From positions 1-58,746 of the forward strand of contig NZ_PDKC01000018.1 in the NCBI RefSeq assembly GCF_004116495.1: a DNA stretch of 58,746 bases, in the 5' to 3' direction. Below are positions 8,525 to 16,950 of this stretch, piece by piece. Position numbers and translations under genes: made by a program. This stretch comes from Arcobacter sp. CECT 8985 (GTDB lineage Bacteria > Campylobacterota > Campylobacteria > Campylobacterales > Arcobacteraceae). The notes below the pieces were generated by a model. The model did not search any database, had not been told where the DNA came from, and worked only from the letters and a program-made list of their open reading frames with translations. Positions within the stretch are counted from its first letter, which is position 1, and every line of letters starts with the position of its first letter.

Positions 8525-8593
8525 TTTTTTCTTATAATATTACTTTAAAGATACATAACATATAATTATATATCTTTTATAAAGGAAACTTAT

Positions 8594-8779
8594 ATGAATA
8601 AATTTGACAAAATTAGAAATTTTTGCAGAACTTTTAGAATTTTTCTAGGAATTGCTTTAATTATTGCAGGAATTGTTACAGGAATTTATTGGTTTTATTT
8701 AGGAGTAATTCCTTTAATTATTGGACTTACAAACTTTTGTCCATTATGTAAAATTACAAAAAAATGTAGTATTAATTAA
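8594..8779 (+). CDS. DUF2892 (YgaP-like) small membrane protein
   Basis: This 61-residue protein has two membrane helices (about 15-33 and 36-50) and a C-terminal CPLCKITKKC cysteine cluster. It matches the YgaP-type transmembrane domain (DUF2892), here without the rhodanese domain found in E. coli YgaP. AAAGGAAACTTAT gives a good ribosome binding site. It ends in the bidirectional terminator shared with hrpB. Function unknown; a role in sulfur or thiol chemistry is only suggested by family association. Confidence 0.85.
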   Translation: MNKFDKIRNFCRTFRIFLGIALIIAGIVTGIYWFYLGVIPLIIGLTNFCPLCKITKKCSIN

Positions 8780-8791
8780 CTACATTTTTTT
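8758..8791. terminator. Bidirectional terminator between DUF2892 gene and hrpB
   Basis: An A run plus ATGTAGT, loop ATTAATTA, then ACTACAT plus a T run gives a perfect stem of about 13 bp. It covers the stop codons of both convergent genes and has T tracts in both directions. Confidence 0.82.
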
Positions 8792-11218
8792 CTTTGTTTT
8801 ATTTGTAGCTTGAGCTTCATGGGGATTTTCTGGCCAATAGTGCTTTTTATATTTTCCCCTAAGTTCTTTTCTTACCTCAGCATAAGAGTTTTGCCAAAAA
8901 CTTTTTAAATCATACGTAATTTGTATAGGTCTTAAAGCAGGAGTTAATAACTCTATTTGTAAAGGAATTTTTCCATCTAAAACTTTTGGTGTTTCATAAG
9001 TACCAAATATCTCTTGTATTTTAATACTTATTTTTGGTTTATTTATATCTGTGTAATTTATTTTTATTTTTGAACCACTTGGAGCATCAAAAAAAACTGG
9101 AGCTAATTTTTCTAAATTTTGCTGTTGTTCCCAAGATAAACGATTAATCAAAATATTATATAAATCTAATTTTTTTAGTTCATCAACTGATTTAATGTTT
9201 AATAAATATATTTCAAGCCACTCGTCTAAAGTATTAATTAATTCATCATTACAAAAAGATGGAAAATTTAAACTACGATTATTTTTATTTACAAACTCAA
9301 CTCTTTGTTTTAATGATATTGCTTTTTTATCCCAGTTTAATAACTCCAACCCTTCTGTTTTTATAAGATTAAGTATCAAACTAGGTATTTTATTATTTTG
9401 TATTTTTAAAGGTTGAGAACTTAAAGACAAATCTAAAAATGTAGTAAACTCTTTAGCAATAAGTTTGTTTAATTGTCTATCAAAATTCACTATTTGCTGT
9501 ATTTTTACAAATTCTTTAAAATATTTTAAAATATTAGCAAGTTTTATTTTTAATGCTTGAATTATAAAAGAATCTTTTGACTTAGCATTTATATTAACTG
9601 CAACTAAAAATTTTTCATTAAATAAATAACTATTTTTATGAAGTTTTGCACCTTTATTATTACTAAGTTTATACCTAATATCATTTTCATCTCTAATTTT
9701 TGCCAACCTATCAGGATAAGCATAAAGAGCCAAAACTCCTAGCATTTCATAATCAAATTTTTCTTTTTTAATTTTTTGTATTTTTTCTAATTTTTTTAAA
9801 TATAGTCTTGATTCTTTTAAAATAGCATTATTATTACCATATTCATAACAATCAACAAAAGTATTATAAATATCACCTTCTAAATTATTAGTATTTAATA
9901 TTGAAGCTAAAAGTGAAGCTTCATAAGCAAAACCCAACTCATTTGCTTTTAAAATCATGTATGCAAATCTTGGGTGAATTCCTAAACTTATAGCTTTTTT
10001 ACCAAAAGAAGTTATATTATATTTTTCATCAATCATTTTTAAATCTATTAAAAGTTTTTTTGCATGTAATATTGAAATTTCATCAGGAATATCAAGCCAT
10101 TTTAAATCTTCAAAACTATCAATTTGCCATAAAGATAATTCTAATAATGTCTGAGTCAAATCAGTTCTTAATATCTCAGGTTTTGAACTTTTTTCTAAAA
10201 TCTTTGATTTGTGCCACAACTTATAACAAGTTCCTTCTTCCAATCGCCCTGCTCTTCCTTGTCTTTGAGTAGCAGATTCTAAGGAAATAAAACATAATTC
10301 TAAATGGTTCATACCAGTTGAACTATCATATCTTGATATTTTTTCTAATCCCGTATCAATTACTATATTTACACCTTCTATTGTCAAAGAAGTTTGAGCA
10401 ACATTAGTAGCTAAAATGACTTTTCTTTTCTCTTGTTTATTTATTGCTAAATCTTGTTGTTTTTTATCAAGATTGGAATACAAAGGTAAAACCAAAATAT
10501 CATCACTCAATTTTAAACTATTTTTTACTTCCATTATTTGTTTAAATCCAGGTAAAAAAACTAAAATATCTTTTTTACTACTCTTTACAGCTTTATTAAT
10601 AGTTTGCATTACAAGAGTTAAATCATCATAACTTGGCTGTTTTATATTTGGATCTAAATAAATAGTTTTTACTTCATAATTTTTAGCAATTGATGTAACT
10701 ATTGAAGCTTGTAAAAAACTAGACAATTTTTCGCAATTTAATGTTGCAGACATTATTAAAAGTTTTAAATCGTCTCTTAAAAACTCTTGTATTTGTAAAC
10801 AAAAAGCCAAAGATAAATCAGTATAAATACTTCTTTCATGAAATTCATCAAAGATAATCAATCCAATATCATCTAAACTTTGACTTGCTTGTATTTTCCT
10901 AATTAAAATAGCTTCTGTAACAACTAAAATCTTTGTTTCATCACAAAAACAACTATCTAGTTTCACTTGATAACCTACAGTTTTTCCTACTTCTTCCCCT
11001 AAGTTCTTTGCAAGACGCGTTGCAACTACTCTTGCGGCTACTCTTCTTGGTTCTAATACTATAATTTTTTTATTTTTTATATATTGTTCTTGTAAAAGCT
11101 CAATTGGAACAACTGTACTTTTACCTACACCAGTTGTAGCTTGAAGGATTATTCTGTTGTTTTCATTTAGTTTTGATTTTAAATCATCTAAGACTTCATA
11201 TATTGGTAGTTTATTCAT
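8780..11218 (-). CDS. hrpB: ATP-dependent helicase HrpB
   Basis: This 812-residue DEAH-box helicase of the HrpB type has Walker A ATTGVGKST at 27-35, DEFHERS as the DExH motif, SATL as motif III, and QRQGRAGR as motif VI. These are followed by the HA2/OB-like region and the HrpB-specific C-terminal domain ending with KHYWPENPHEA. The length fits the family (about 800-820). The role in bacteria is poorly defined; RNA remodelling is assumed. I take ATG 11218 rather than the TTG one codon earlier. There is no Shine-Dalgarno, and TATAAT at 11226-11231 is close enough to give a leaderless transcript. Confidence 0.94.
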   Translation of the reverse strand: MNKLPIYEVLDDLKSKLNENNRIILQATTGVGKSTVVPIELLQEQYIKNKKIIVLEPRRVAARVVATRLAKNLGEEVGKTVGYQVKLDSCFCDETKILVVTEAILIRKIQASQSLDDIGLIIFDEFHERSIYTDLSLAFCLQIQEFLRDDLKLLIMSATLNCEKLSSFLQASIVTSIAKNYEVKTIYLDPNIKQPSYDDLTLVMQTINKAVKSSKKDILVFLPGFKQIMEVKNSLKLSDDILVLPLYSNLDKKQQDLAINKQEKRKVILATNVAQTSLTIEGVNIVIDTGLEKISRYDSSTGMNHLELCFISLESATQRQGRAGRLEEGTCYKLWHKSKILEKSSKPEILRTDLTQTLLELSLWQIDSFEDLKWLDIPDEISILHAKKLLIDLKMIDEKYNITSFGKKAISLGIHPRFAYMILKANELGFAYEASLLASILNTNNLEGDIYNTFVDCYEYGNNNAILKESRLYLKKLEKIQKIKKEKFDYEMLGVLALYAYPDRLAKIRDENDIRYKLSNNKGAKLHKNSYLFNEKFLVAVNINAKSKDSFIIQALKIKLANILKYFKEFVKIQQIVNFDRQLNKLIAKEFTTFLDLSLSSQPLKIQNNKIPSLILNLIKTEGLELLNWDKKAISLKQRVEFVNKNNRSLNFPSFCNDELINTLDEWLEIYLLNIKSVDELKKLDLYNILINRLSWEQQQNLEKLAPVFFDAPSGSKIKINYTDINKPKISIKIQEIFGTYETPKVLDGKIPLQIELLTPALRPIQITYDLKSFWQNSYAEVRKELRGKYKKHYWPENPHEAQATNKTKKKM

Positions 11219-11225
11219 CAATATA

Positions 11226-11231
11226 ATTATA
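11226..11231 (-). promoter_or_regulatory. -10 box of a possible leaderless hrpB transcript
   Basis: TATAAT on the minus strand lies seven bases upstream of the hrpB ATG, with no AGGA-like element between. Transcription should begin at or beside the start codon. Confidence 0.4.
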
Positions 11232-11276
11232 CTTAAAAAATCTTTTAGCTAATATTTCATATTAAAAAGGATAATT

Positions 11277-11561
11277 ATGGCAAAACAAGCAACAGCTAGA
11301 CATATTTTAGTTACAACTGAAAAACTAGCAAAAAAATTAAAAAAAGAGATATCAAATAAAGAGATAACTTTTGAAAAGGCTGCAAAAAAGTTTTCAAAGT
11401 GTCCATCAGGTAAAAAAGGTGGAGAGCTTGGAATGTTTAAAAAAGGTGATATGGTAAAAGAGTTTGATGAAGTAGTTTTTAACAAAGAGTTAAACAAAGT
11501 TCATGGACCAGTTGAAACTGAATTTGGATTTCATCTAATAGAAATAACAGGAAGAATCTAA
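11277..11561 (+). CDS. Parvulin-type peptidyl-prolyl isomerase
   Basis: This 94-residue protein is a stand-alone parvulin domain: ATARHILVTTEKLA at the N-terminus, FEKAAKKFSKCPSGKKGGELG in the middle (key: CPSGKKGGELG), and GPVETEFGFHLIEITGR at the end. It has no signal peptide, so it is probably a cytoplasmic PpiC-like isomerase that speeds folding at proline bonds. The length matches E. coli PpiC (93 residues). AAAAAGGATAATT precedes the ATG. It is divergent from hrpB across a short gap. Confidence 0.95.
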   Translation: MAKQATARHILVTTEKLAKKLKKEISNKEITFEKAAKKFSKCPSGKKGGELGMFKKGDMVKEFDEVVFNKELNKVHGPVETEFGFHLIEITGRI

Positions 11562-11574
11562 AGAGATTCTTCTT
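11549..11574. terminator. Hairpin between convergent genes
   Basis: GAAGAATC, loop TAAAGA, GATTCTTC: an 8-bp perfect stem, extendable by one wobble and one A-T pair, spanning the stop codon of the parvulin gene and reaching the end of the convergent gene. T runs are short, so termination may be partial. Confidence 0.6.
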
Positions 11575-12067
11575 ACGCAAGAGATAAAGCTGAAGCTAAA
11601 ACCTCTTTTGAAACACTATTTGTTATTAAATCTTTCCAATATGCTTTTCTGTCTTCTAATTCATCAGCAAATTGAAGTTGCATCTTTACATCAAAAAAAC
11701 CATCATTCATAATCTTCTCATGATAAGAATCATAAACTTTATCTTTATTTGTCAAATCTTTATTATTATCAACAAAATCTTTTAAAGCATGCAAAAAGGC
11801 ATTTACTTTCAAGTTATCTTCATATATCTGTTCAAAATCTTCATCATCATGAAAATTTGTAATTAATTTAATCATTACATTTAATACATTTTCAACATTT
11901 ATATCAAGACTTAACTCTTCAAGTTTTGAAGCCATTTCATCTTCATCAAAACAAGTCTCTCTTACAAGAGTTCCTAAAGCCATTTGATAATATATTTGAT
12001 ATTTTGATATGGCATCAACTAAACCATCTTTTTGAAATTTTTGTCTTATTAATTGTTCTTTTTCCAT
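11573..12067 (-). CDS. Acidic helical protein of unknown function
   Basis: This 164-residue, acidic, predicted all-helical cytoplasmic protein has no signal peptide or membrane segment and no recognised domain. It begins MEKEQLIRQKFQKDGLV and is rich in Asp, Glu and Leu. It is probably genuine because codon use matches its neighbours, but I cannot place it in a family. There is no good Shine-Dalgarno; a TAAAAT sequence six bases before the ATG could act as a -10 of a leaderless mRNA. Confidence 0.65.
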   Translation of the reverse strand: MEKEQLIRQKFQKDGLVDAISKYQIYYQMALGTLVRETCFDEDEMASKLEELSLDINVENVLNVMIKLITNFHDDEDFEQIYEDNLKVNAFLHALKDFVDNNKDLTNKDKVYDSYHEKIMNDGFFDVKMQLQFADELEDRKAYWKDLITNSVSKEVLASALSLA

Positions 12068-12184
12068 GAAAATATTTTATATTATTTATTGTTGTTTTTA
12101 GCTTATATATAATAAAAGTTTTTTTATTGTCATAATTCTTTGGTATAATAAAAATAAAAGATAAAATTTGTTTAAATACAAAAA

Positions 12185-12199
12185 AGAAAAGAGGTGATC
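12185..12199 (+). promoter_or_regulatory. Extended Shine-Dalgarno sequence
   Basis: AGAAAAGAGGTGATC matches 14 of 15 bases of the full complement of the usual bacterial 16S rRNA 3' end (AGAAAGGAGGTGATC). The GTG used as the nominal start of the acyltransferase lies inside it, which is not a workable spacing. The codon at the ideal distance (12203) is ATA. Confidence 0.55.
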
Positions 12200-12889
12200 A
12201 AAATATTTCTAAATCTAAAAAAAACTAAAATAGCACTTTATGCTATGTTCTTGACAAATAAGTATGGACTAAAACTAAAAAAAACTAAAAATTCAAAAGA
12301 GAAAATGAACCTTAGGTTAGAATACTCTTCAAAACTTTTAGAAAAACTCAACATTAGTGTAAATGTTTTAAATAAAGATAAAATACCTTCATCAGGACAA
12401 TTTTTATTGGTTTCAAATCATAGAAGTATAATTGATCCATTAATTATTGAAATTGCTTTAAAAAACAGTTCTATAAAAGGTTTTTGGGTAGCAAAAAAAG
12501 AGTTATACAATTCACTTTTTTTTGGAAGTTTTACAAAAAATGCGGGGTCAATATTAATTGATAGAGAATCAAGTAATATGTCTGATTTTTTCAAAAGAAC
12601 AAAAGAGATAGTAAAAGAAGGTCATTCAATTTTCATCTTTCCTGAAGGAACAAGAAATACTACAAATGAAGTATTAAATGGATTCAAAGATGGTTCAAAA
12701 TTAATTGCTTTAAAAAATAGATTAGATATTTTACCAATTTTTATAAAAACAAATGCAAATGAAGCACTAAAACAAGCAATAGAAAATGGTAAAGAAAACA
12801 TAAAAATTGATGTTTTAATGGGTGAACCTATTAGTTACAAAGATAGAACCTCTTTAGAAGAAAATTATAAAAAACAGTTTAATATCTAA
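12194..12889 (+). CDS. 1-acyl-sn-glycerol-3-phosphate acyltransferase (PlsC-like)
   Basis: This PlsC-type acyltransferase transfers a fatty acyl chain to lysophosphatidic acid or a similar lipid at the inner membrane. The catalytic H-x4-D motif is visible in VSNHRSIIDP, and the substrate-binding block is FPEGTRN. The nominal product has 231 residues, normal for the family. The start is uncertain: GTG at 12194 lies inside the Shine-Dalgarno sequence, ATA at 12203 has the ideal spacing, and ATG codons at 12242-12244 and 12305 are further alternatives (12305 has AAAAGAGAAA before it). It ends in a bidirectional terminator. Confidence 0.88.
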   Translation: MIKIFLNLKKTKIALYAMFLTNKYGLKLKKTKNSKEKMNLRLEYSSKLLEKLNISVNVLNKDKIPSSGQFLLVSNHRSIIDPLIIEIALKNSSIKGFWVAKKELYNSLFFGSFTKNAGSILIDRESSNMSDFFKRTKEIVKEGHSIFIFPEGTRNTTNEVLNGFKDGSKLIALKNRLDILPIFIKTNANEALKQAIENGKENIKIDVLMGEPISYKDRTSLEENYKKQFNI

Positions 12890-12899
12890 ACTGTTTTTT
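12869..12899. terminator. Bidirectional terminator
   Basis: AAAACAGTTTA, loop ATATC, TAAACTGTTTT: a perfect 11-bp stem with A and T runs on both flanks. It overlaps the acyltransferase stop codon and ends beside the stop of the convergent hydrolase gene. Confidence 0.85.
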
Positions 12900-12900
12900 A

Positions 12901-13596
12901 CTATCTATTCATCCAATCAATAATTTGTAAACTAAGATTTTGGGCATCTTCTAAAGGTATATTATGACTATTACCTACTCTACTTTTTATTACAATATTC
13001 TCTAAATTCATTTGCTCTAATTTTGCTATTGAATCATGATTTAACAATCTGTCATTTTTACTAAAATAATAATTTATAGGATGTTTAAGTTTACTTATTT
13101 TTTCGTATAAATCTTCTCTATTTAATGTAGAGGCTAATTGGGCTAAAAATACATCTTTGCCTAAATCTTCATACATTTTTTGTATTAAATCAATTACAAT
13201 TTGATCATCTTTATTCTCTAATAAAGAGATTGCTTTTCTCTTGCCTAACAAAGAAAAGCCATTTTTTTTAATTGCTTCAATTCTATCTTTTCTTCTAAAT
13301 ATCTCAATTGAGTTTGTTTTGCTTGGTGTTCCTGCAAGATTAAAAAGTTTTTTTACTCTATGTGGATATTTTATTGTAAAATATGTAGCAATATAACTTC
13401 CAAGAGAAAAACCTAAAATATTAATTTTTTCATCTTCAATTTGTTCATTTAAAATCTCATTTATTTCATCATAATCTTCACTATTTGGTATTTTGATATA
13501 TACAAATTCAAATTTATCATCTAATAAATGTATTAATCTTTGCCATAATCTCTCATCTGTCATAAGTCCAGGTATTAAATATATTTTCTCTTTCAT
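12901..13596 (-). CDS. Alpha/beta hydrolase
   Basis: This 231-residue hydrolase opens with a strand and oxyanion region (IYLIPGLMTDERLW). The nucleophile elbow is GFSLGSY, a catalytic Asp candidate lies in SKNDRLL, and the catalytic His is in VGNSHNIPL. No signal peptide is seen, so it is cytoplasmic. It resembles small esterases and thioesterases of the alpha/beta-hydrolase superfamily; the substrate is not predictable. The closest upstream sequence to a binding site is GAAGATGAGAG. It is convergent with the acyltransferase and divergent from the YitT gene. Confidence 0.8.
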   Translation of the reverse strand: MKEKIYLIPGLMTDERLWQRLIHLLDDKFEFVYIKIPNSEDYDEINEILNEQIEDEKINILGFSLGSYIATYFTIKYPHRVKKLFNLAGTPSKTNSIEIFRRKDRIEAIKKNGFSLLGKRKAISLLENKDDQIVIDLIQKMYEDLGKDVFLAQLASTLNREDLYEKISKLKHPINYYFSKNDRLLNHDSIAKLEQMNLENIVIKSRVGNSHNIPLEDAQNLSLQIIDWMNR

Positions 13597-13724
13597 CTCT
13601 CATCTTCAAGTATTTTTTTTAAAATATCATATTTATTCTAAAAAGTGACAATAATTAAACACTAAAATGTTCAAAATAGATCATAAATAAATTATAATAA
13701 TAGAAATTATACATTAGGAGAACT

Positions 13725-14570
13725 ATGAATTCTTTTATAAAAGAAGAGTTAAGAAATTATACGTATATTATTATAGGCTCTATTTTATTAGCACTTTCAG
13801 TTAGCATATTTTTTTCACCAAATGAACTTCTTACAGGAGGAACAGCTGGTTTTGCACTTTTACTTCATTATATTACACCACTTAGTATTGGTACTTTAAT
13901 AATATTGATAAATATTCCTCTTTTACTTATTGGTATTAAGTATTTAGGCAAGATGTTTGCTATTAGAACAATCATTACTCTTATTCTAATTTCAGTTTTT
14001 GTAGATTACTTTGATAAATTTCTAGATATTCCAGCATTAGTTCATGACTCAGCACTTAGTGCAATTTTTGGTGGTATTTTAATAGGAATTGGAATTACAT
14101 TAGTTATAAAAGCTGATTCAAGTGCAGGAGGTTCTACAATTGTAGCTAGAATAGTAAGTACAAAAACAGAGATAAAAGCAGGAGTTATACTTCTTGTAAT
14201 TGATTCAATGATTATTTTATCTTCATTTCTAGTATTAGAAAATAAAGAAAAAATACTATGGAGTATAGTAAGTATTTATGTTACATCAAAAGTTATTGAT
14301 ACTATTTTAACTGGTAGATTAGATAAAAAAGTTGTATATTTAGTTACAGATAAAACAGAAGAATTAAAAGTAAAAATAAGAGAAGAGCTAGGTCCTAAAG
14401 GTACTATTATAAATGGTGATGGACTTTTTGAAGGTGAAAATAAAAAAATGATTTTAATTGTAGTTGAAGTAAGTAAATTACAAAATTTAAGAAAAATGGT
14501 TAAAATAATAGATCCTGAAGGCTTTTTAATCATCACAGAAGCAACAGAGATGCTAGGAAGAGGAAACTAA
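13725..14570 (+). CDS. YitT family membrane protein
   Basis: This 281-residue protein has five or six membrane helices in the first 190 residues, including the family-typical FFSPNELLTGGTAGFALLLHY and KADSSAGGSTIVAR segments (key: GGTAG and SAGGSTI). A cytoplasmic C-terminal DUF2179 domain follows (VYLVTDKTEELK ... GPKGTIINGDGLFEG). The role of YitT proteins is not established. ATTAGGAGAACT is a strong ribosome binding site. It is followed by its own terminator. Confidence 0.92.
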   Translation: MNSFIKEELRNYTYIIIGSILLALSVSIFFSPNELLTGGTAGFALLLHYITPLSIGTLIILINIPLLLIGIKYLGKMFAIRTIITLILISVFVDYFDKFLDIPALVHDSALSAIFGGILIGIGITLVIKADSSAGGSTIVARIVSTKTEIKAGVILLVIDSMIILSSFLVLENKEKILWSIVSIYVTSKVIDTILTGRLDKKVVYLVTDKTEELKVKIREELGPKGTIINGDGLFEGENKKMILIVVEVSKLQNLRKMVKIIDPEGFLIITEATEMLGRGN

Positions 14571-14590
14571 AATAGGCATACGCCTATTTT
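14569..14590 (+). terminator. Terminator of the YitT gene
   Basis: AAAATAGGC, loop ATAC, GCCTATTTT: a perfect 9-bp stem with flanking A and T runs, starting at the stop codon and placed between convergent genes. Confidence 0.78.
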
Positions 14591-14606
14591 AAATTGATAC
14601 AAATTT

Positions 14607-15401
14607 TTATATATCAATGTAACCTTGTAAATAATTAATAGCTTTACCACTAACTAATACTCTATCATCTTTTACTTCACAATGTAATACCCCTGTTCTT
14701 TTAGAAGCTTGAAGAGCAATAAGTTTATTTTTATTTAATTTATCTTTCCATAAAGGAGCAAGTCCTGCATGAATTGAACCAGTTACTGGATCTTCATCTC
14801 CTCCATTTGCAGGCCAAAAATATCTAGAAATAAAATCATATTTACCACTATTATCTAAAGCTGTTACAACTACATCTAAAGGTGCTAGTTTTTTAAGAAT
14901 CTCACTTTTATATGTTACATTTAAAACATCTTCTTTTTTCTCATAAACAGCAAAATATGCTTGTTCACTTTTATAAACCTCTTTAGGAGTTATAGATAAA
15001 CCTTCTATTATATCTTTTGGCATTTCATCTAAAAATTCTGGTTTTCTATTTGGGAAGTCCATTTGTATTAAATCATCAACTTTTTTTACTTCAAACTCTC
15101 CAATAGCTTTTGCAAAAAATGTTAAATTATTAAGCTGTTTATTTTCAGAAAATAAAATATGAGAACTTGCTAATGTTGCATGTCCACAAAATTCTATTTC
15201 ACAAATAGGAGAAAACCATCTTATATGGTATATATCATCTTTATCTTGAACTAAAAATGCAGTTTCTGATAGATTGTTTTCTATTGCAATATTTTGCATT
15301 ACACTTTCATCTAACCACTCATTTAAAATAATTACAGCTGCTTGATTTCCTTTAAATAATTCATCTGCAAAAGCATCTACTATATCAATTTTTAATCTCA
15401 T
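14607..15401 (-). CDS. PhzF family isomerase/epimerase-like protein
   Basis: This 264-residue protein belongs to the PhzF fold family (diaminopimelate epimerase-like). The N-terminus has VDAFADELFKGNQAAVI, the catalytic Glu region is NNLSETAFLV, and the second half has GDEDPVTGSIHAGLAP, both typical. Only a few members make phenazine; most have unknown substrates. No phenazine genes are present here, so that role is not suggested. It is the last gene of a tight operon with argC, a dehydrogenase and a small hydrolase (gaps 26, 3 and 17 bp). AAGGTATAAA precedes the ATG. Confidence 0.93.
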   Translation of the reverse strand: MRLKIDIVDAFADELFKGNQAAVIILNEWLDESVMQNIAIENNLSETAFLVQDKDDIYHIRWFSPICEIEFCGHATLASSHILFSENKQLNNLTFFAKAIGEFEVKKVDDLIQMDFPNRKPEFLDEMPKDIIEGLSITPKEVYKSEQAYFAVYEKKEDVLNVTYKSEILKKLAPLDVVVTALDNSGKYDFISRYFWPANGGDEDPVTGSIHAGLAPLWKDKLNKNKLIALQASKRTGVLHCEVKDDRVLVSGKAINYLQGYIDI

Positions 15402-15418
15402 TTTATACCTTATTTATT

Positions 15419-15967
15419 TTAAATATTAAAAACCATTTTTTTTAGTTTTTCTAAATAATTTTCAAATGCTATATTATTATAATTTTTTGACTTTTTATTC
15501 ATAAAACCATGATTATATATACTTATTTCAACTTTTATATTTTCTTTTTCTAATAAAATATTTGATATTTGTTTTGTATCAAAGCATTTTTCATATTTTG
15601 CAAAAAATATATTCGTATTAACTTTTGGTTCTAATTGCAAATATTTTCTAATTAAAGAAGGATAAAAACATATTACTTTTTTTAGATTATGCAAATGTAA
15701 AGAAGCTAATCTCCATGCAACAGTTCCTCCTGCACTAAATCCAAGAATAACATCAATATTTTCTTTTTTACAAATATTCAATGCTTTTTCAAAATATTTT
15801 TCATGTCCGCACTTTTTTATAAAACTCTCATAAGCTTCTTGTTCATCTAAAAAAAAGAGTTTTTCATCTTCATAAGGATCTAAAATATTCAAATTACTTG
15901 TAAAGTTTATTAATTCATTAGACAAATAAACTTTACCAAAAATATCTGTCAAAACAAGAATTTTCAA
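15419..15967 (-). CDS. Small alpha/beta hydrolase-like protein
   Basis: This 182-residue cytoplasmic protein has a nucleophile elbow in LGFSAGGTVAWRLASL and a final His candidate in IYNHGFMNK, giving the pattern of dienelactone hydrolase-like enzymes, but shorter than most. The start is TTG, three bases after the stop of the upstream dehydrogenase gene, with the protein beginning directly at the first beta strand (KILVLTDIFG). The binding site is weak, so translational coupling is likely. The substrate is unknown; its place in the operon suggests a shared pathway. Confidence 0.75.
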   Translation of the reverse strand: MKILVLTDIFGKVYLSNELINFTSNLNILDPYEDEKLFFLDEQEAYESFIKKCGHEKYFEKALNICKKENIDVILGFSAGGTVAWRLASLHLHNLKKVICFYPSLIRKYLQLEPKVNTNIFFAKYEKCFDTKQISNILLEKENIKVEISIYNHGFMNKKSKNYNNIAFENYLEKLKKMVFNI

Positions 15968-15970
15968 ATT

Positions 15971-16924
15971 TTATAAACCATTAACTATATTAATTGGTTT
16001 TTTACCTTCAATTACTCTTTTTGCATTCAATGCAGCTTTATTTCTCATATCAAATTCTGCTTTATCACTATAAAATGCTGTATGCGGATTGATAATAAAT
16101 CTTCCATCAAGCCATTGTTCTTTGGCTCTCCATGCATCTAACATTAAGCCATCACCAGCTGGCTCATTTGGTAATACATCTAAGTTTACACAATTTAATT
16201 GTCCACTTTTTAAAGGTTCATAAAAAACATCTAAATCTTTCACAATTGCACCACGTGCTGTATTTACAATAGAAGCACCCTTTTTCATCTTTGCAATAAA
16301 TTTTTCATCTATCATCGCTCTTGTTTCATCAGTTAAAGGACAATTTATTGAGATAATATCGCAAGTTTCCAAAAGTTCATCAAGTGTATCAAACCTTTTT
16401 GCTCCAAGCATTTTTTCTGTTCCTGCTGATAAATAAGGATCATAAAAATGTGTTTGAAATCTAAGTGCATTTGCTTTTAAAATAACACTTCCTCCAATTC
16501 TTCCTGCACCAATTACACCAAGTTTATAATCACTTGTTCTTTTTATATAATCTAGTGTATTTATTTGCCAAGAATCTCTATAATCTCTACATTTATAATC
16601 ATATCTTGAAATACCTCTTGCAATATTCATAATCATTGCAATGGCACTATCACTAACTTCATCTGTACCATAATCAGGAGTATTTGCTGCGTAAATTCCT
16701 TTTTGCTTAAAATAGTCTAATTCTTGAAAAACATCATACCCAACACCATATCTAATCATTGCTTTTAATTTTGGTAATTTATCTACAAACTCTTTTGTAA
16801 TTTGTTTATGCCAAACTATTATTACTTCTATATCTTCATGTAAACTATCTGATAATTCATCACCTAATACATCTTTTTCAATATAAGGATCAACAACTTT
16901 ATCAGTTATATAAACTTTATTCAT
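15971..16924 (-). CDS. D-2-hydroxyacid dehydrogenase (CtBP-like)
   Basis: This 317-residue NAD-dependent dehydrogenase reduces a 2-oxoacid to a D-2-hydroxyacid or runs the reverse. The nucleotide loop is GAGRIGG at 139-145. The catalytic Arg is in NTARGAIV, the Glu in NEPAGDG, and the His in NPHTAFYS. The overall pattern is nearest to the bacterial C-terminal-binding-protein-like subgroup. GGAGAGAGTATAA precedes the ATG. It sits 26 bp after argC and 3 bp before a small hydrolase, so it is the second gene of a four-gene operon. The substrate is unknown. Confidence 0.9.
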   Translation of the reverse strand: MNKVYITDKVVDPYIEKDVLGDELSDSLHEDIEVIIVWHKQITKEFVDKLPKLKAMIRYGVGYDVFQELDYFKQKGIYAANTPDYGTDEVSDSAIAMIMNIARGISRYDYKCRDYRDSWQINTLDYIKRTSDYKLGVIGAGRIGGSVILKANALRFQTHFYDPYLSAGTEKMLGAKRFDTLDELLETCDIISINCPLTDETRAMIDEKFIAKMKKGASIVNTARGAIVKDLDVFYEPLKSGQLNCVNLDVLPNEPAGDGLMLDAWRAKEQWLDGRFIINPHTAFYSDKAEFDMRNKAALNAKRVIEGKKPINIVNGL

Positions 16925-16950
16925 TTATACTCTCTCCTAAAAAATTATAT

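Noticed and set aside
14607-15401. Phenazine biosynthesis role for the PhzF-like gene
   Set aside because: No other phz gene is present. Most PhzF-fold proteins in bacteria have unrelated or unknown substrates.
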